Shown in pieces: positions 43,242 through 52,059 of a DNA stretch of 64,000 nucleotides (its first letter is position 1; each line of letters opens with the position of its first letter). The notes beneath the pieces are model-generated. The model did not search any database, was not told where the DNA came from, and saw nothing but the letters and a program-made list of their open reading frames with translations. The DNA comes from Oligoflexia bacterium (GTDB lineage: Bacteria; Bdellovibrionota; UBA1018). Where the stretch lies: NCBI GenBank assembly GCA_014378465.1, contig JACMNQ010000035.1:1-64000 (forward strand), written 5' to 3'. Made by a program: the position numbers and the translations under genes.

Positions 43242-44441
43242 CTAATTGGATACCCACTGCAATGGATTGACTGCGATGTTTTTCGCTCGAATCTCGAAAT
43301 AAACCGGAGTGCCCAGATCATCCGTCACGCCAATGGTTTCGCCTGCCGCGACCGCTTCGCCGGTCTTCTTTCCCAGGGTGCCCATGTGGCCACAGAGCGA
43401 ATAGAAATGGTTCCCATGATCGATGATGGTGATCTGCCCGAAGGTCGGGAGCTGACCGGAGTAAGCCACTCTGCCGGCGGAGACCGCATGGACCGGCTGA
43501 TTTTTCCCAGTATCAATGTCGATGCCCTTCTTGAAGATGTAGAGGTTCGAGCGGGTGTCAAAAAAACGTCCGAACTGGGAGACGATCTTTCCGGAAACCG
43601 GAAGGGTGAGCTTCCCTTTCAGTTGCCCGAAAGCGCCTTCGTACATCGCTTTGGAAACGAGTCTTTCCGTATGCTCAGCATCCTGAAGCTCGATGCGAGC
43701 ATTGAAATTCTTGATCATCTGCTCGACTTGCGCCTGGGAGGTCTTGAGAGTCCGGTAATTTTCCAGCTGCGCCACCCGCTCAGCATGATTCTTCTTCAGA
43801 AGCTCCGACTGGAGCTGGCGGTTGATTTCGAGAATGCCTTCATTTCCTCTCAACTCCTGGGCCAGGTAGGCGAGCTGCTGCTTTTCTTCGAGGATCTTGG
43901 ATTCGAGCTGGTCCGCGTCCGCGAGATCGACTCGGAGGGCTTCGACTTCCTTGAGGCCCATCTCCACGAGGTTGGCGAGGACTCGGCGTCTGGGGCCGTC
44001 CAACTTTTCCTTCTGATCAAGCTCCAGAGCATTGGGCTGTTCTTTCATCGAACGCGCGAGCTCGGTCAGGGACTTGCGAATCGCCGACTGCTGGGTGGCG
44101 ACGCGTTCGCGCAGAACTCCGCGACGGGTTTCGAGCTCACCGATCGTGGATTCGAGCTCTCCGACGCGCTTGCGACTGAGGTCATGCTCTTCGCGCTGAA
44201 GCTTCAGCAGCGCCTGGATCTTTCGAATGTTGGCTTTGGCTTCGTTCTGACCCTTGAGACCTTCGATCATGCCGCCCTCAAGTCCAAGGACCTGACTGCG
44301 GATGACTTCGAGCCGTTCCGAGAGATTGGTCTTCTTGAGTGAGGGCACGCTGGCATGAACGCGGCTCGTGAACGCGCAGGTGGCAGTGATAGCCATCACG
44401 AACGTCAGCGAAACTGCGAAGGAACGCGTGAGTTTCCGCAC
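43242..44441 (-). CDS. envC: EnvC-like amidase activator (degenerate M23 domain)
   Basis: 399 residues. Signal peptide, long coiled coil at about 35-270 (ELESTIGELETRRGVLRERV and similar), then a LytM/M23 domain. The zinc-binding His of HxxxD is replaced (FKKGIDID) and the HxH is changed to VYFE, so the domain cannot be a metallopeptidase. This is the EnvC pattern, where the dead domain activates cell-division amidases. The GTG start follows the ftsX stop codon directly, so FtsEX controls it as in E. coli. Confidence 0.88.
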   Translation of the reverse strand: MRKLTRSFAVSLTFVMAITATCAFTSRVHASVPSLKKTNLSERLEVIRSQVLGLEGGMIEGLKGQNEAKANIRKIQALLKLQREEHDLSRKRVGELESTIGELETRRGVLRERVATQQSAIRKSLTELARSMKEQPNALELDQKEKLDGPRRRVLANLVEMGLKEVEALRVDLADADQLESKILEEKQQLAYLAQELRGNEGILEINRQLQSELLKKNHAERVAQLENYRTLKTSQAQVEQMIKNFNARIELQDAEHTERLVSKAMYEGAFGQLKGKLTLPVSGKIVSQFGRFFDTRSNLYIFKKGIDIDTGKNQPVHAVSAGRVAYSGQLPTFGQITIIDHGNHFYSLCGHMGTLGKKTGEAVAAGETIGVTDDLGTPVYFEIRAKNIAVNPLQWVSN

Positions 44442-45335
44442 TCAGCCCCGCGTCTCCGACGTGAAACCGAAGACTGAAGCCATGAGTCCGATCGCGGCTC
44501 CGGCAAACATGAAGCTGACACTCATCATCGCTGAAGGCATCTGAAGACCCGCGAGAAGGGGCGAAAAAGCCCGTACATGAATGGCAAACCAGGTGACTCC
44601 GAAGAACCAGCCAACCGCGGCCAGTGCGCCACCCGTGAGACCGACGCTCATTCCTGAAAAAAGTCCGGGCAGACGAAGCTGCAACTGAGTCGCTCCCCAC
44701 TGCCTCATCATGCCAAGGGCGTCGCGGTGCAGTGCGGAATTGAGTCGCGCGAGCTGAACGAGGCCGGTCATGAGCGCGACGGCAAGTCCGATGATCAGAA
44801 TCTGCGTGACCCATTTCACGGCTTTGAGCGCTCCGACGATCGTCTTGTGCCGATCCTTCGAACTGTCAACGATCTGAATGCCGGGGATTCCCTTGATCGC
44901 ATCAGCTGCCGAATCAGGCAGAAGGCCTGAAACGGAAACATAACGAGGCACGATCTGATCCATTTCTGAACCCATGCTCTGAATTTCCTTCGAGAGCTCA
45001 GGGTACTGTGCGTCGAGGTCCTTGATGAATTCGGCAGGAGCGACCAGCTTCACGTCAGTCGATGCCCCTGGCATCGCGTCTGAAGTGGGATGGGCGCCGA
45101 CCTGTTCACGAATCGAGTCGAGGATTCTGGATTCATCCTTGGCTTCGACTGAAGCATCAATGAAGGCCGTGATCACCTGCTCGCGCTGGAGGCGGTGAAC
45201 GATGGGGTTGAGACCCGCCTGAAGCCAGATCAGGAATCCAGCCAGGAGCATGAGAAAACCGACTGCGACCGATGAAAAGATCTGACTCAGAGTCGAAAGG
45301 CGCCACGGCCGAAGGGCAAGCTTCAGTACGTACAC
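44442..45335 (-). CDS. ftsX: Cell-division ABC-transporter-like permease FtsX
   Basis: 297 residues with four TM helices: about 18-40, then a periplasmic domain of about 125 residues (which binds the EnvC coiled coil), then three TM helices at about 170-290 with an FtsX-type core. It conveys ATP hydrolysis by FtsE to periplasmic amidase activation. Its 5' end overlaps ftsE by 13 bases and its stop touches the envC start. Confidence 0.92.
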   Translation of the reverse strand: MYVLKLALRPWRLSTLSQIFSSVAVGFLMLLAGFLIWLQAGLNPIVHRLQREQVITAFIDASVEAKDESRILDSIREQVGAHPTSDAMPGASTDVKLVAPAEFIKDLDAQYPELSKEIQSMGSEMDQIVPRYVSVSGLLPDSAADAIKGIPGIQIVDSSKDRHKTIVGALKAVKWVTQILIIGLAVALMTGLVQLARLNSALHRDALGMMRQWGATQLQLRLPGLFSGMSVGLTGGALAAVGWFFGVTWFAIHVRAFSPLLAGLQMPSAMMSVSFMFAGAAIGLMASVFGFTSETRG

Positions 45336-46003
45336 ATGGCCTCCTCAAATCCCAGCCGGCCAGCGGTGAGAACAGCGCAACGCTTTCGCACGCGTCTCAC
45401 GATCTCGCGGTCATGAGTGGCGATCACGCAGGTGGCACCATTGATGTTGTTCTTCATCAGAAGGTCCATCATGGACCAGGTGTTTTCCTTGTCCTGCGCG
45501 CCGGTCGGTTCATCACCGATGATGAGCTGGGGTTGACGGACCAGAGCGCGCGCGATGGCCACACGCTGCGCTTCGCCGCCTGAAAGGGTATTGGCGAGCT
45601 TGTCGCGCTTCTGCACGAGGTGCAGGCGACCGAGCACTTCTTCAATGCGAGTCTTCGCTTCGCCGCGAATGGAGCGATGCCCCGCCAGTGACAGCGAAAG
45701 TGCGACGTTGTCAAAAACACTGAGGTCCGGGATCAGACGAACATTCTGCGGGACGTAACCCACGGACTGCCGGATCGCACGCAGAGTGGAAGGAGAAACC
45801 GTGGCGAGGTTGTAACCGAAAAGCGAGATGCTGCCCTGGGAAGGCGCTTCTTCAGTGGCGAGGATGCGCAGAAGCGAGGTCTTGCCAGCTCCACTGCCGC
45901 CGATCACATAGATGAATTCGCCTTTTTTCAGATCGAGATTCACCTGATCAAGCACTCGAACCTGATTGTGATACCACTTGGTCACACTCGATAAATGAAT
46001 CAT
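45323..46003 (-). CDS. ftsE: Cell-division ATPase FtsE
   Basis: 226 residues of ABC ATPase: Walker A GGSGAGKTSLL, Q-loop (VGYVPQNVRL), signature LSGGEAQRVAIARAL (usual LSGGEQQR), Walker B LIIGDEPTG with D-loop GAQD (usual NLD), and switch His in ATHDREIV. It differs from common FtsE at the signature and D-loop, but all catalytic residues are kept. First gene of ftsE-ftsX-envC-ctpA. Confidence 0.93.
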   Translation of the reverse strand: MIHLSSVTKWYHNQVRVLDQVNLDLKKGEFIYVIGGSGAGKTSLLRILATEEAPSQGSISLFGYNLATVSPSTLRAIRQSVGYVPQNVRLIPDLSVFDNVALSLSLAGHRSIRGEAKTRIEEVLGRLHLVQKRDKLANTLSGGEAQRVAIARALVRQPQLIIGDEPTGAQDKENTWSMMDLLMKNNINGATCVIATHDREIVRRVRKRCAVLTAGRLGFEEAMCTY

Positions 46004-46034
46004 CTCACCGCTCTGCTTTGCTTACCGTACTGGT

Positions 46035-46047
46035 AATGACTGTCATT
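46035..46047. promoter_or_regulatory. Dyad upstream of ftsE
   Basis: AATGAC-T-GTCATT, a perfect 6-base inverted repeat, 32 bases before the ftsE start. It may be an operator or part of the ftsE promoter. The rest of the gap 46004-46267 shows only the promoter-like element at 46230. Confidence 0.35.
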
Positions 46048-46229
46048 TGCGTCTGCGCCGATTTCACCGAATTCCATCCAGTGGTCTCCAACGCCCGTTC
46101 ATGAAAGGGACTTCCGCTCCCTCATTTCCTACGATAACGGTTTTTTTGGAAGATTGGGAAAATTACGTGCCCTCTGACTCGCCGCCCGGGCCGCCCATGG
46201 CGTCAGGACAGTCAGAATTTTGGCGAAAA

Positions 46230-46258
46230 TTGACATACTTCACTGATTTCACCACACT
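46230..46258 (+). promoter_or_regulatory. Candidate promoter of the CPBP-tol operon
   Basis: TTGACA (46230-46235), a 17-base spacer, CACACT (46253-46258). It shares TTGACAT-N13-CACCACACT with 4145-4173. The GTG start at 46268 is only 9 bases downstream of the -10, so a very short leader or leaderless transcript is implied. Confidence 0.4.
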
Positions 46259-46267
46259 AGTCGAGCC

Positions 46268-47170
46268 GTGAAAAAAGCCCTGACTTATCTTATCGCCTAT
46301 TCAGCATGGACGGTGGGCTTTCGCCTGATCGCGCTGACGCTCATCACCTACTTTCTGATGGCCTCGGGCGCCAAGTTTCAGGAAATCAGCGATACCTTCG
46401 CTGCCAATGAAATCGGGGTCATCGGGCTCAGCTCCCTCCTCTTTGTCTGCCTGATGCGCTGGCTCAACCCTCTCACTTCGACCACCCGGGAGGAGATCTT
46501 CAGCCCGCACCGGTTTGAAAAACGATTCGGTCCGGGCTTTCTCCAGGGCGCGACACTGGGGCTGGCCCTCACTCTGGTTTTTCTGCTCGTCGGCATCTAC
46601 CGGTACGACGGCTTCTTCATGCAACCGGACACTCCGGCGCTCGGCTTTCTCAATCTCGCACTCAGAACGATGGCGCTCGGAGCTCTCGTCTACTGCGAGG
46701 AGTTTCTTTTCCGAAGAAAGATTCTCGGCCATCTCAAGGCCAGGCTTCCTGACGTGCAGGCCGTGCTCCTCACCGCGCTCTTCTACTGCGCGGTCAAGGC
46801 CTGTCAGTTCCATCTGGGGTTCATGCACATCCTCACTCTGTTTCTTGCCGCCACGGCGCTCGGCCTGAGAGCGAATGAAGAAGGCGATTTTACCAAAAGT
46901 GCGGGCCAATGGGCTGGACTCCTGATTGTTTGTCATGCACTTTTAAGTCTCCCCATTTTCGGAAACGAAGTTCAGGGCGTCCTGCTCGTGAAATATCGAA
47001 TCGGTGCGGATGCCGATCTGGGGACTCCCCGGTTTCTCACCGGTGGTTCAGGCGGCCCGCTTTCGAGTTTTCTGCTTCAACTGATTTTGACCATTGATGT
47101 TCTGCGAAACGTTTTTAAAAATAAGAAGATTCTTTTGAATCGCCAACTCCAAGAAGAGAGATTTCAATGA
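46268..47170 (+). CDS. CPBP intramembrane metalloprotease-like protein
   Basis: 300 residues, about eight TM helices. The Abi/CAAX-like core has EExxxR (CEEFLFRRKIL) and a following FHLGFMH that can supply the metal-binding histidines. The family covers type II CAAX-like peptidases and bacteriocin-immunity proteins. GTG start without a clear ribosome site. It overlaps tolQ by 4 bases (ATGA) and so is co-translated with the Tol system, an unusual partner. Its substrate is unknown. Confidence 0.8.
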   Translation: MKKALTYLIAYSAWTVGFRLIALTLITYFLMASGAKFQEISDTFAANEIGVIGLSSLLFVCLMRWLNPLTSTTREEIFSPHRFEKRFGPGFLQGATLGLALTLVFLLVGIYRYDGFFMQPDTPALGFLNLALRTMALGALVYCEEFLFRRKILGHLKARLPDVQAVLLTALFYCAVKACQFHLGFMHILTLFLAATALGLRANEEGDFTKSAGQWAGLLIVCHALLSLPIFGNEVQGVLLVKYRIGADADLGTPRFLTGGSGGPLSSFLLQLILTIDVLRNVFKNKKILLNRQLQEERFQ

Positions 47171-47859
47171 CTGGCCAACCTGTGATGCAAAATGGAATTT
47201 TCGACCTGGTCATGAGCGCCGGCCCAGTCGGCAAGATGGTGCTCATCATGCTGCTCTTCATATCCATCATGTGCTGGGCGATCATCTTCACGAAGTGGCG
47301 CGTCTTCAAACAGGCGATGCTCGAGAACACGAAGTTCCTGCAGTTCTTCTGGCAGTCCAAGAGCATCGACGAGATCCTTGCCCAGGTGGACAGCTATCCC
47401 CACTCCCCCGTCGCCGCCGTCTTCCGTGCAGGCGTCAAGGAACTCAAAAAACTTCCGAACAGCGAGACTCTCGAGGACCTGCGCACGGACAACATCACGC
47501 GCGCGCTCATGAGATCCTCGACTTATGAGATCTCCATCCTTGAAAAGAACATTGGCTGGCTCGCGACCACGGCCAGTGCCGCACCTTTCATCGGGCTCTT
47601 CGGGACGGTCTGGGGCATCATGAGTTCCTTTCAAAGCATCGGCGCCAGCGGCTCCGCAAGTCTTGCGGTCGTCGCTCCCGGTGTTTCTGAAGCCCTGATC
47701 ACGACGGCGACCGGCATCGGCGCCGCCATTCCGGCTTCGATCTTCTACAATTATTTCGTCGGCCAGATCAAAAAACACGCCGTCGAAGTCGATGGTTTCT
47801 CCCAGGACTTCCTCAACATCATTGAACGCAGCGCCATGGGCGCGCGAAGAGGGAACTGA
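47167..47859 (+). CDS. tolQ: TolQ/ExbB-type proton channel protein
   Basis: 230 residues; TM helices at about 15-38, 130-155 and 165-195 with the conserved core TTASAAPFIGLFGTVWGIM and ATGIGAAIPASIFYNYFV. It works with TolR and TolA to maintain outer-membrane constriction during division. AAGAGAG-type ribosome site. It overlaps the CPBP gene and is followed by tolR after 3 bases. Confidence 0.92.
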   Translation: MTGQPVMQNGIFDLVMSAGPVGKMVLIMLLFISIMCWAIIFTKWRVFKQAMLENTKFLQFFWQSKSIDEILAQVDSYPHSPVAAVFRAGVKELKKLPNSETLEDLRTDNITRALMRSSTYEISILEKNIGWLATTASAAPFIGLFGTVWGIMSSFQSIGASGSASLAVVAPGVSEALITTATGIGAAIPASIFYNYFVGQIKKHAVEVDGFSQDFLNIIERSAMGARRGN

Positions 47860-47862
47860 ATC

Positions 47863-48312
47863 ATGGGAATGGGACCTATGGGGGGTGGCGGCGGCACCGG
47901 TTCGCGCTCCACTCCGACCACACTCGCTGAAATCAACGTGACTCCCCTCGTGGACGTCATGCTCGTGCTCCTCATCATCTTCATGATCTCCGCGCCACTC
48001 ATGCAACAGGGCGTGCAGGTCGATCTTCCGAAAGCCAACGCCGGCACCCTCAATGAAACTCCTGAACAGATCGTGCTGGTCGTGAACAAGGGACGACAGA
48101 TTTCCATGAACGGCACCGCGTTGCCGCCGGGAACTCTGCACACTCGCCTTGAAGCGATGGCTGAAGCCAAACCGAACATCGAAGTCTTCATCCAGGCGGA
48201 TCAGAACGTGCCTTACGGTTTCATCGCTCAGGTGATGGCTGAAGTGAAAAAATCCAAAATCAGTCGCGTCGGTCTGGTCACTGAGCCCGGGGACCCGAAC
48301 AAAAGGCTTTGA
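47863..48312 (+). CDS. tolR: TolR/ExbD-type protein
   Basis: 149 residues. A Gly-rich cytoplasmic start, TM helix about 27-48 with the conserved aspartate D31 (TPLVDVMLVLLIIFMIS), and a periplasmic domain with VFIQADQNVPYGFIAQVM near the end. It forms the stator with TolQ. The stop overlaps the region before the TolA-like gene. Confidence 0.92.
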   Translation: MGMGPMGGGGGTGSRSTPTTLAEINVTPLVDVMLVLLIIFMISAPLMQQGVQVDLPKANAGTLNETPEQIVLVVNKGRQISMNGTALPPGTLHTRLEAMAEAKPNIEVFIQADQNVPYGFIAQVMAEVKKSKISRVGLVTEPGDPNKRL

Positions 48313-48317
48313 CGAGA

Positions 48318-49205
48318 ATGGATCAAGTTTTACCCCCCACCGCACGTCCGCCGCATCCTTCAGAAGGCAGCCTTGAAAAAGGCCTGCGCTGGTCGTTCAT
48401 CGCCCATGGTGTGCTGCTGCTCGTGATCATCATCAAATCTGTGATTTTTCCGGGCAAACCCGTGCTTTACATTCCGAGCCTGCGAGTGGATGTCGTCGGA
48501 CTGCCGGATCTCCTGAAAAAGGATCTGGCCAATGTTCCAAAAACGGCGCCAGACATGGGCGAAGCGTTGAAAAAAGCCGAGACTGACGCACAGAAGATCA
48601 AAGCGCCACCTCCTGAACCCAAAGCCCCGAAGATCGCCGAAAAAGCTCCTGAAGAAGTTGCCAAGCCCGACGACATGGTTCTTCATCCGAAGAAGCTTGC
48701 AGAAAAGGTCGAAAACAAAAAAGACCTGGCGAAGAAGAACCGCGAGAGACTCAAAGAGCTCACGCAGGATCATCCTCGGGACAAGAAACTCAGGAGCGCG
48801 CTCGACCGTATCAAATCTCTGAACAAGATTTCGGCCGAGTCGGAAACCAAAGGTCCGGCCTCACCTGTCATCAAGGGCAATGCCATTTCTCACGGCACCA
48901 GTCTCTCGGGCGACGCCAGAGAAAACGCCGAGTCCGGCTATATGGACCTCGTCCGCGACAAACTGCAGGACAAGTGGGAGCTTCCGGTGTGGATTCAGCG
49001 CCAGAAGCTGTCTGCCCAGGTTCAGATCTTCATCGACATGCGGGGCAGACTCAACGGCATGCGGATCATGAAAAGCTCGGGTAACGCGGCGTTTGATGAA
49101 GCGGTGAAGAAGACCGTGACGGCAAGTGCGCCTTTCCCGGTACCTCCCGCCGGCATCGCGGGATCTCTCTCCTCAAGCGGAATTTTGGTAGGATTTCCCC
49201 TCTAA
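48318..49205 (+). CDS. TolA/TonB-like protein
   Basis: About 295 residues. TM helix at about 23-45, then a Lys/Ala/Pro/Glu-rich helical spacer with many KAPPPEPKAPK-type segments to about 150, and a C-terminal TonB-type domain (LQDKWELPVWIQRQKLSAQV, RMRGRLNGMRI-like, FDEAVKKTV). It occupies the tolA slot between tolR and tolB. The domain has TonB_C character, so the name TolA/TonB is left open. The ATG at 48318 is preferred to the TTG at 48309, which overlaps tolR. Confidence 0.87.
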   Translation: MDQVLPPTARPPHPSEGSLEKGLRWSFIAHGVLLLVIIIKSVIFPGKPVLYIPSLRVDVVGLPDLLKKDLANVPKTAPDMGEALKKAETDAQKIKAPPPEPKAPKIAEKAPEEVAKPDDMVLHPKKLAEKVENKKDLAKKNRERLKELTQDHPRDKKLRSALDRIKSLNKISAESETKGPASPVIKGNAISHGTSLSGDARENAESGYMDLVRDKLQDKWELPVWIQRQKLSAQVQIFIDMRGRLNGMRIMKSSGNAAFDEAVKKTVTASAPFPVPPAGIAGSLSSSGILVGFPL

Positions 49206-49223
49206 TTTTCGTAGGATTGAGGG

Positions 49224-50573
49224 ATGCATCATTCCAATGCCCTCGCAAATACTCTGATTTCTCTCACCCTCATTTCATCGCTTGCGCTCCCTGTGGCACC
49301 CCTCGCTTTCGCGGATCAGACTTACATCGCGGTCGGGGCGGCCAAGACCAAGAAGACCGTGATCGCGTTTGCGAACATCCGGACGAAGAGCGGAGATACG
49401 AAGAATCAGGCGAAAGTCATCGCGGAGACCGTGAAGTCGGATCTCACGTTCATGGATATCTTCAAATTTCTGGACTCTGCCGCATTTCTCGAGAACTCAG
49501 ACAAAACCGGGATCGCTCCCGGCACTTTCAAGATGACGGACTGGAGCAGCGTCGGGGCTGAGTTCGTGATCAAGACGGAACTCACTTCTGAACCCAAGGG
49601 CGTCGCGCTTGAGGCTTACCTCTATGATACCGCGGGCAACAAATCGATTCTCGCGAAACGCTACCTGGTGAATCCATCAGACGTGAAGACGATGGCCCAT
49701 ACTTTCGCCAACGACATCGTCACCGCTCTCACTCATCTCCCTGGCATCTTTCTCACCAAGATCGCCATGAGTTGTGACCGTACGGGCAAAAAAGAGATCT
49801 ACACGATGAATTTCGATGGCACGAACGTGAAGCAGATGACTCACCACAACTCCGTGGCTTTCGCCCCTGCCTGGTCACCGGATGGGAACAGGATCGCTTA
49901 CTCGCTCATTGCCAAGAACAGTCGCAACATCAAGAACATCAACTTGTATGAATTTCATTTCGCCGACAACACGATTCGCATGCTTTCGGATCGCAAAGGC
50001 ATCAACAGTGGCGCGGCTTACAATCCGAATGGTTCGTCCATGGCGATGACCATGAGCTTTCTCGGCAATCCCGAAATTTTTCTCTTCAATCCGGGCTCAA
50101 GCTCCGTCACGCGCCTGACTAAATCCTTTGGCGTGGACGTTGATCCCACCTGGTCCCCTGATGGCAAGTCCATCGCGTTCGTTTCATCACGCACCGGCGT
50201 ACCGATGGTGTTCAGGATGAACGCGGACGGCAGCAATGTTCAGCGCCTCACTTTCGCCGGCAAATACAACGCCACGCCGACCTGGTCCCCTCAGAACAAC
50301 AAGATCGGTTTTGCAGGTTGGATCGATCACCGCTTTGACATCTTCATCATGAATCCGGATGGCACCAACATCGAGCGCCTCACCAAGGATCAGGGCAACA
50401 ACGAAGATCCGCACTTCAGCCCGGACGGAAATTTTCTCGTTTTCAGCTCGAACCGCACGGGACAGCAGAACATCTATGCCATGAATGTCGACGGAACATT
50501 CGTGAAACGCCTGACTTATGGCTTGGGCAATTGCGCCTCGCCCAAGTGGTCGGCCAACCCGAAGACTCCGTGA
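49224..50573 (+). CDS. tolB: Tol-Pal system beta-propeller protein TolB
   Basis: 449 residues. Signal peptide (cleavage near AFA), an N-terminal alpha/beta domain of about 160 residues, then a six-bladed propeller of PD40/WD40-like repeats (APAWSPDGNRIAYS, DPTWSPDGKSIAFVSSRTG, RMNADGSNVQRLTF). It binds Pal and TolA. AGGA lies 8 bases before the ATG. Pal usually follows tolB; here a different exported protein gene follows, and no pal is seen in the window. Confidence 0.94.
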   Translation: MHHSNALANTLISLTLISSLALPVAPLAFADQTYIAVGAAKTKKTVIAFANIRTKSGDTKNQAKVIAETVKSDLTFMDIFKFLDSAAFLENSDKTGIAPGTFKMTDWSSVGAEFVIKTELTSEPKGVALEAYLYDTAGNKSILAKRYLVNPSDVKTMAHTFANDIVTALTHLPGIFLTKIAMSCDRTGKKEIYTMNFDGTNVKQMTHHNSVAFAPAWSPDGNRIAYSLIAKNSRNIKNINLYEFHFADNTIRMLSDRKGINSGAAYNPNGSSMAMTMSFLGNPEIFLFNPGSSSVTRLTKSFGVDVDPTWSPDGKSIAFVSSRTGVPMVFRMNADGSNVQRLTFAGKYNATPTWSPQNNKIGFAGWIDHRFDIFIMNPDGTNIERLTKDQGNNEDPHFSPDGNFLVFSSNRTGQQNIYAMNVDGTFVKRLTYGLGNCASPKWSANPKTP

Positions 50574-50596
50574 ACCGTGTTGAAGGATTACACTCC

Positions 50597-51667
50597 ATGA
50601 GTTACCGCAGCACTGTCCGCCTGCTCATGCGCAAGTCAGTCGTCCCCGTCGGGATCATCCTTGGCTTGTGCTGGATCAATGCATCGCAGGCAGATGATGC
50701 AGTACGAGTTGGACCCCAGATCCTGGAGAAAATCGATTCCCTGGAGCTTTCTCAGGACTTTGAGCTGATTAAAGGGGGGCCAGACGCCACTTTCGCCATT
50801 CAGGGGACCTACGAGCGACCCAACTGGCATCTCATCGTCGATAACCATACAATCGAACTTGACCGAAAAAATCACTTCACTCATGAATTCCAGGCGAGGG
50901 GCACGGCGGATCTTGCCGTCCAATTCCTGGCCATTGGGCCGAAGGGTGAGATTGAGCGCCAGCTCATCGTGATTCCTGCCCGTCTCTGGACACCAAAAGA
51001 GGAGACGCACGACGCAAGCTCCGATAAACGCACTTTCATCAGTCCCTCTGTCCTCCTGACCCGGTTCCGTCACAGTGAGACCAATGTCTCCGTTTACGAG
51101 TCCACAGCCGTGACCCTGAAAGCATCGTTCAATCACACGCTGGTGCCAGAACGGTGGGACTTGGGCGTGACAAGTTTCTTCACTGCATTTCAATTGTCGA
51201 AACCTTCCGAAGTTCAATTGTTGAAATCACGGACGGTGCTGACCGATGTTTCGGTGCGCTACTTCGGGCTCAATATTCGTGCAGGATACGTGCTTCCGAA
51301 ACTCGTCGAGTCCTGTCGATTCGTCATCTATGGGGGAGGGTACTACACGACCATGATTGTCTCCCAGAATCAATTTGGCTTCACGAACCTCAGTGGTCCC
51401 CAGATCTACCCATCGCTGCGAAAAAGCTTTCAAAAAGGGGATACATTGGGAGCGTACCTCAAGTACTCCCCTGTTTCGAACCGCTTCGTGGTTCTGAATT
51501 TTTCGAATCGGGAGATTGCTGCCGGCCTGGCTTACACCTTCCGCGACAGAATTTTGAACGGGATGCCTTTATCTGCTTCCTTCGATTATTCAAATATTGC
51601 CTTCGGTCTTCGCGGCATTCAGGTCCACACGACCACCCTGAGCGTGGGCGCCAGCCTGGGATTATGA
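50597..51667 (+). CDS. Exported beta-barrel-like protein, paralogue of a broken gene at 63 kb
   Basis: 356 residues. AAGGA lies 9 bases before the ATG. Signal peptide about 1-32 (ASQA). The N-terminal half looks like beta-sandwich segments; the C-terminal half is a beta pattern ending in TTTLSVGASLGL, compatible with an outer-membrane barrel. The C-terminal two-thirds match the degenerate sequence at 63183-63919 (LAVQFLAIGPKGEI with ASLEFLAIDSNGTV; VPERWDLGVTSFFTA with ASEWDYGMTAFLTG; TLGAYLKYSPVSNRF with RIGGYLKFTSVTDKI). It probably follows tolB on the same transcript. Family not recognised. Confidence 0.75.
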   Translation: MSYRSTVRLLMRKSVVPVGIILGLCWINASQADDAVRVGPQILEKIDSLELSQDFELIKGGPDATFAIQGTYERPNWHLIVDNHTIELDRKNHFTHEFQARGTADLAVQFLAIGPKGEIERQLIVIPARLWTPKEETHDASSDKRTFISPSVLLTRFRHSETNVSVYESTAVTLKASFNHTLVPERWDLGVTSFFTAFQLSKPSEVQLLKSRTVLTDVSVRYFGLNIRAGYVLPKLVESCRFVIYGGGYYTTMIVSQNQFGFTNLSGPQIYPSLRKSFQKGDTLGAYLKYSPVSNRFVVLNFSNREIAAGLAYTFRDRILNGMPLSASFDYSNIAFGLRGIQVHTTTLSVGASLGL

Positions 51668-51711
51668 CCGACCCCAATGAGTGGGCACCCCTGCAGCACT
51701 CTCAATCAAAC

Positions 51712-51732
51712 AAGCCGCTGAGAACACGGCTT
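51712..51732 (+). terminator. Hairpin after the tol operon
   Basis: AAGCCG-N9-CGGCTT, followed by TGAGC rather than a T-run. It lies 45 bases after the stop, so a weak terminator. Confidence 0.45.
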
Positions 51733-51796
51733 TGAGCGAAAAGTTGTGAAGTTTGCTTCTTCAGGGACGCTCACCCAATCTTGGCAGAACCGTCTG

Positions 51797-51824
51797 TTGA
51801 CATAAAAATCTGGCAAACTAACCT
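51797..51824 (+). promoter_or_regulatory. Promoter-like site before a broken gene
   Basis: TTGACA (51797-51802), 16 bases, TAACCT (51819-51824). It precedes the pseudogene at 51873. The -35 is perfect, the -10 poor. Confidence 0.4.
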
Positions 51825-51872
51825 GAGTAGAACAACAGAACTTATCGATAGCCACTTTATGGAGACTGACTC

Positions 51873-52055
51873 ATGATTGCGACTCGCCCCAAATTCACCC
51901 GCCTCGCAACGCTCTTGGCATTCACTCTGGAACTGCTCTCGAAATCAGCACTGAGTGCGGATGAGTGAGCCAAAGCAGCCATCGTTTCGGGTTCGGACTG
52001 CAAGAACCAAGGCCAGGTCACTCAGACAGTGAACGGAAATCAATCCGCGAAGTTG
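51873..52055 (+). pseudogene. Exported small protein gene with an in-frame stop
   Basis: ATG at 51873 behind GGAGA; 31 codons give a signal-peptide-like start (IATRPKFTRLATLLAFTLEL...SADE), then TGA at 51966-51968, after which the same frame continues as AKAAIVSGSDCKNQGQVTQT VNG and ends near 52055 where the sequence changes character. A single base change explains the stop. The gene is also cut short at its 3' end. Confidence 0.6.
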
Positions 52056-52059
52056 ATTC

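Noticed and set aside
43179-44342. 387-residue plus-strand frame opposite the envC-like gene
   Set aside because: Shadow frame; the minus strand has coiled coil, M23 domain and operon overlaps.
47164-48345. 393-residue minus-strand frame opposite tolQ and tolR
   Set aside because: His/Asp-rich shadow of two well-supported genes.
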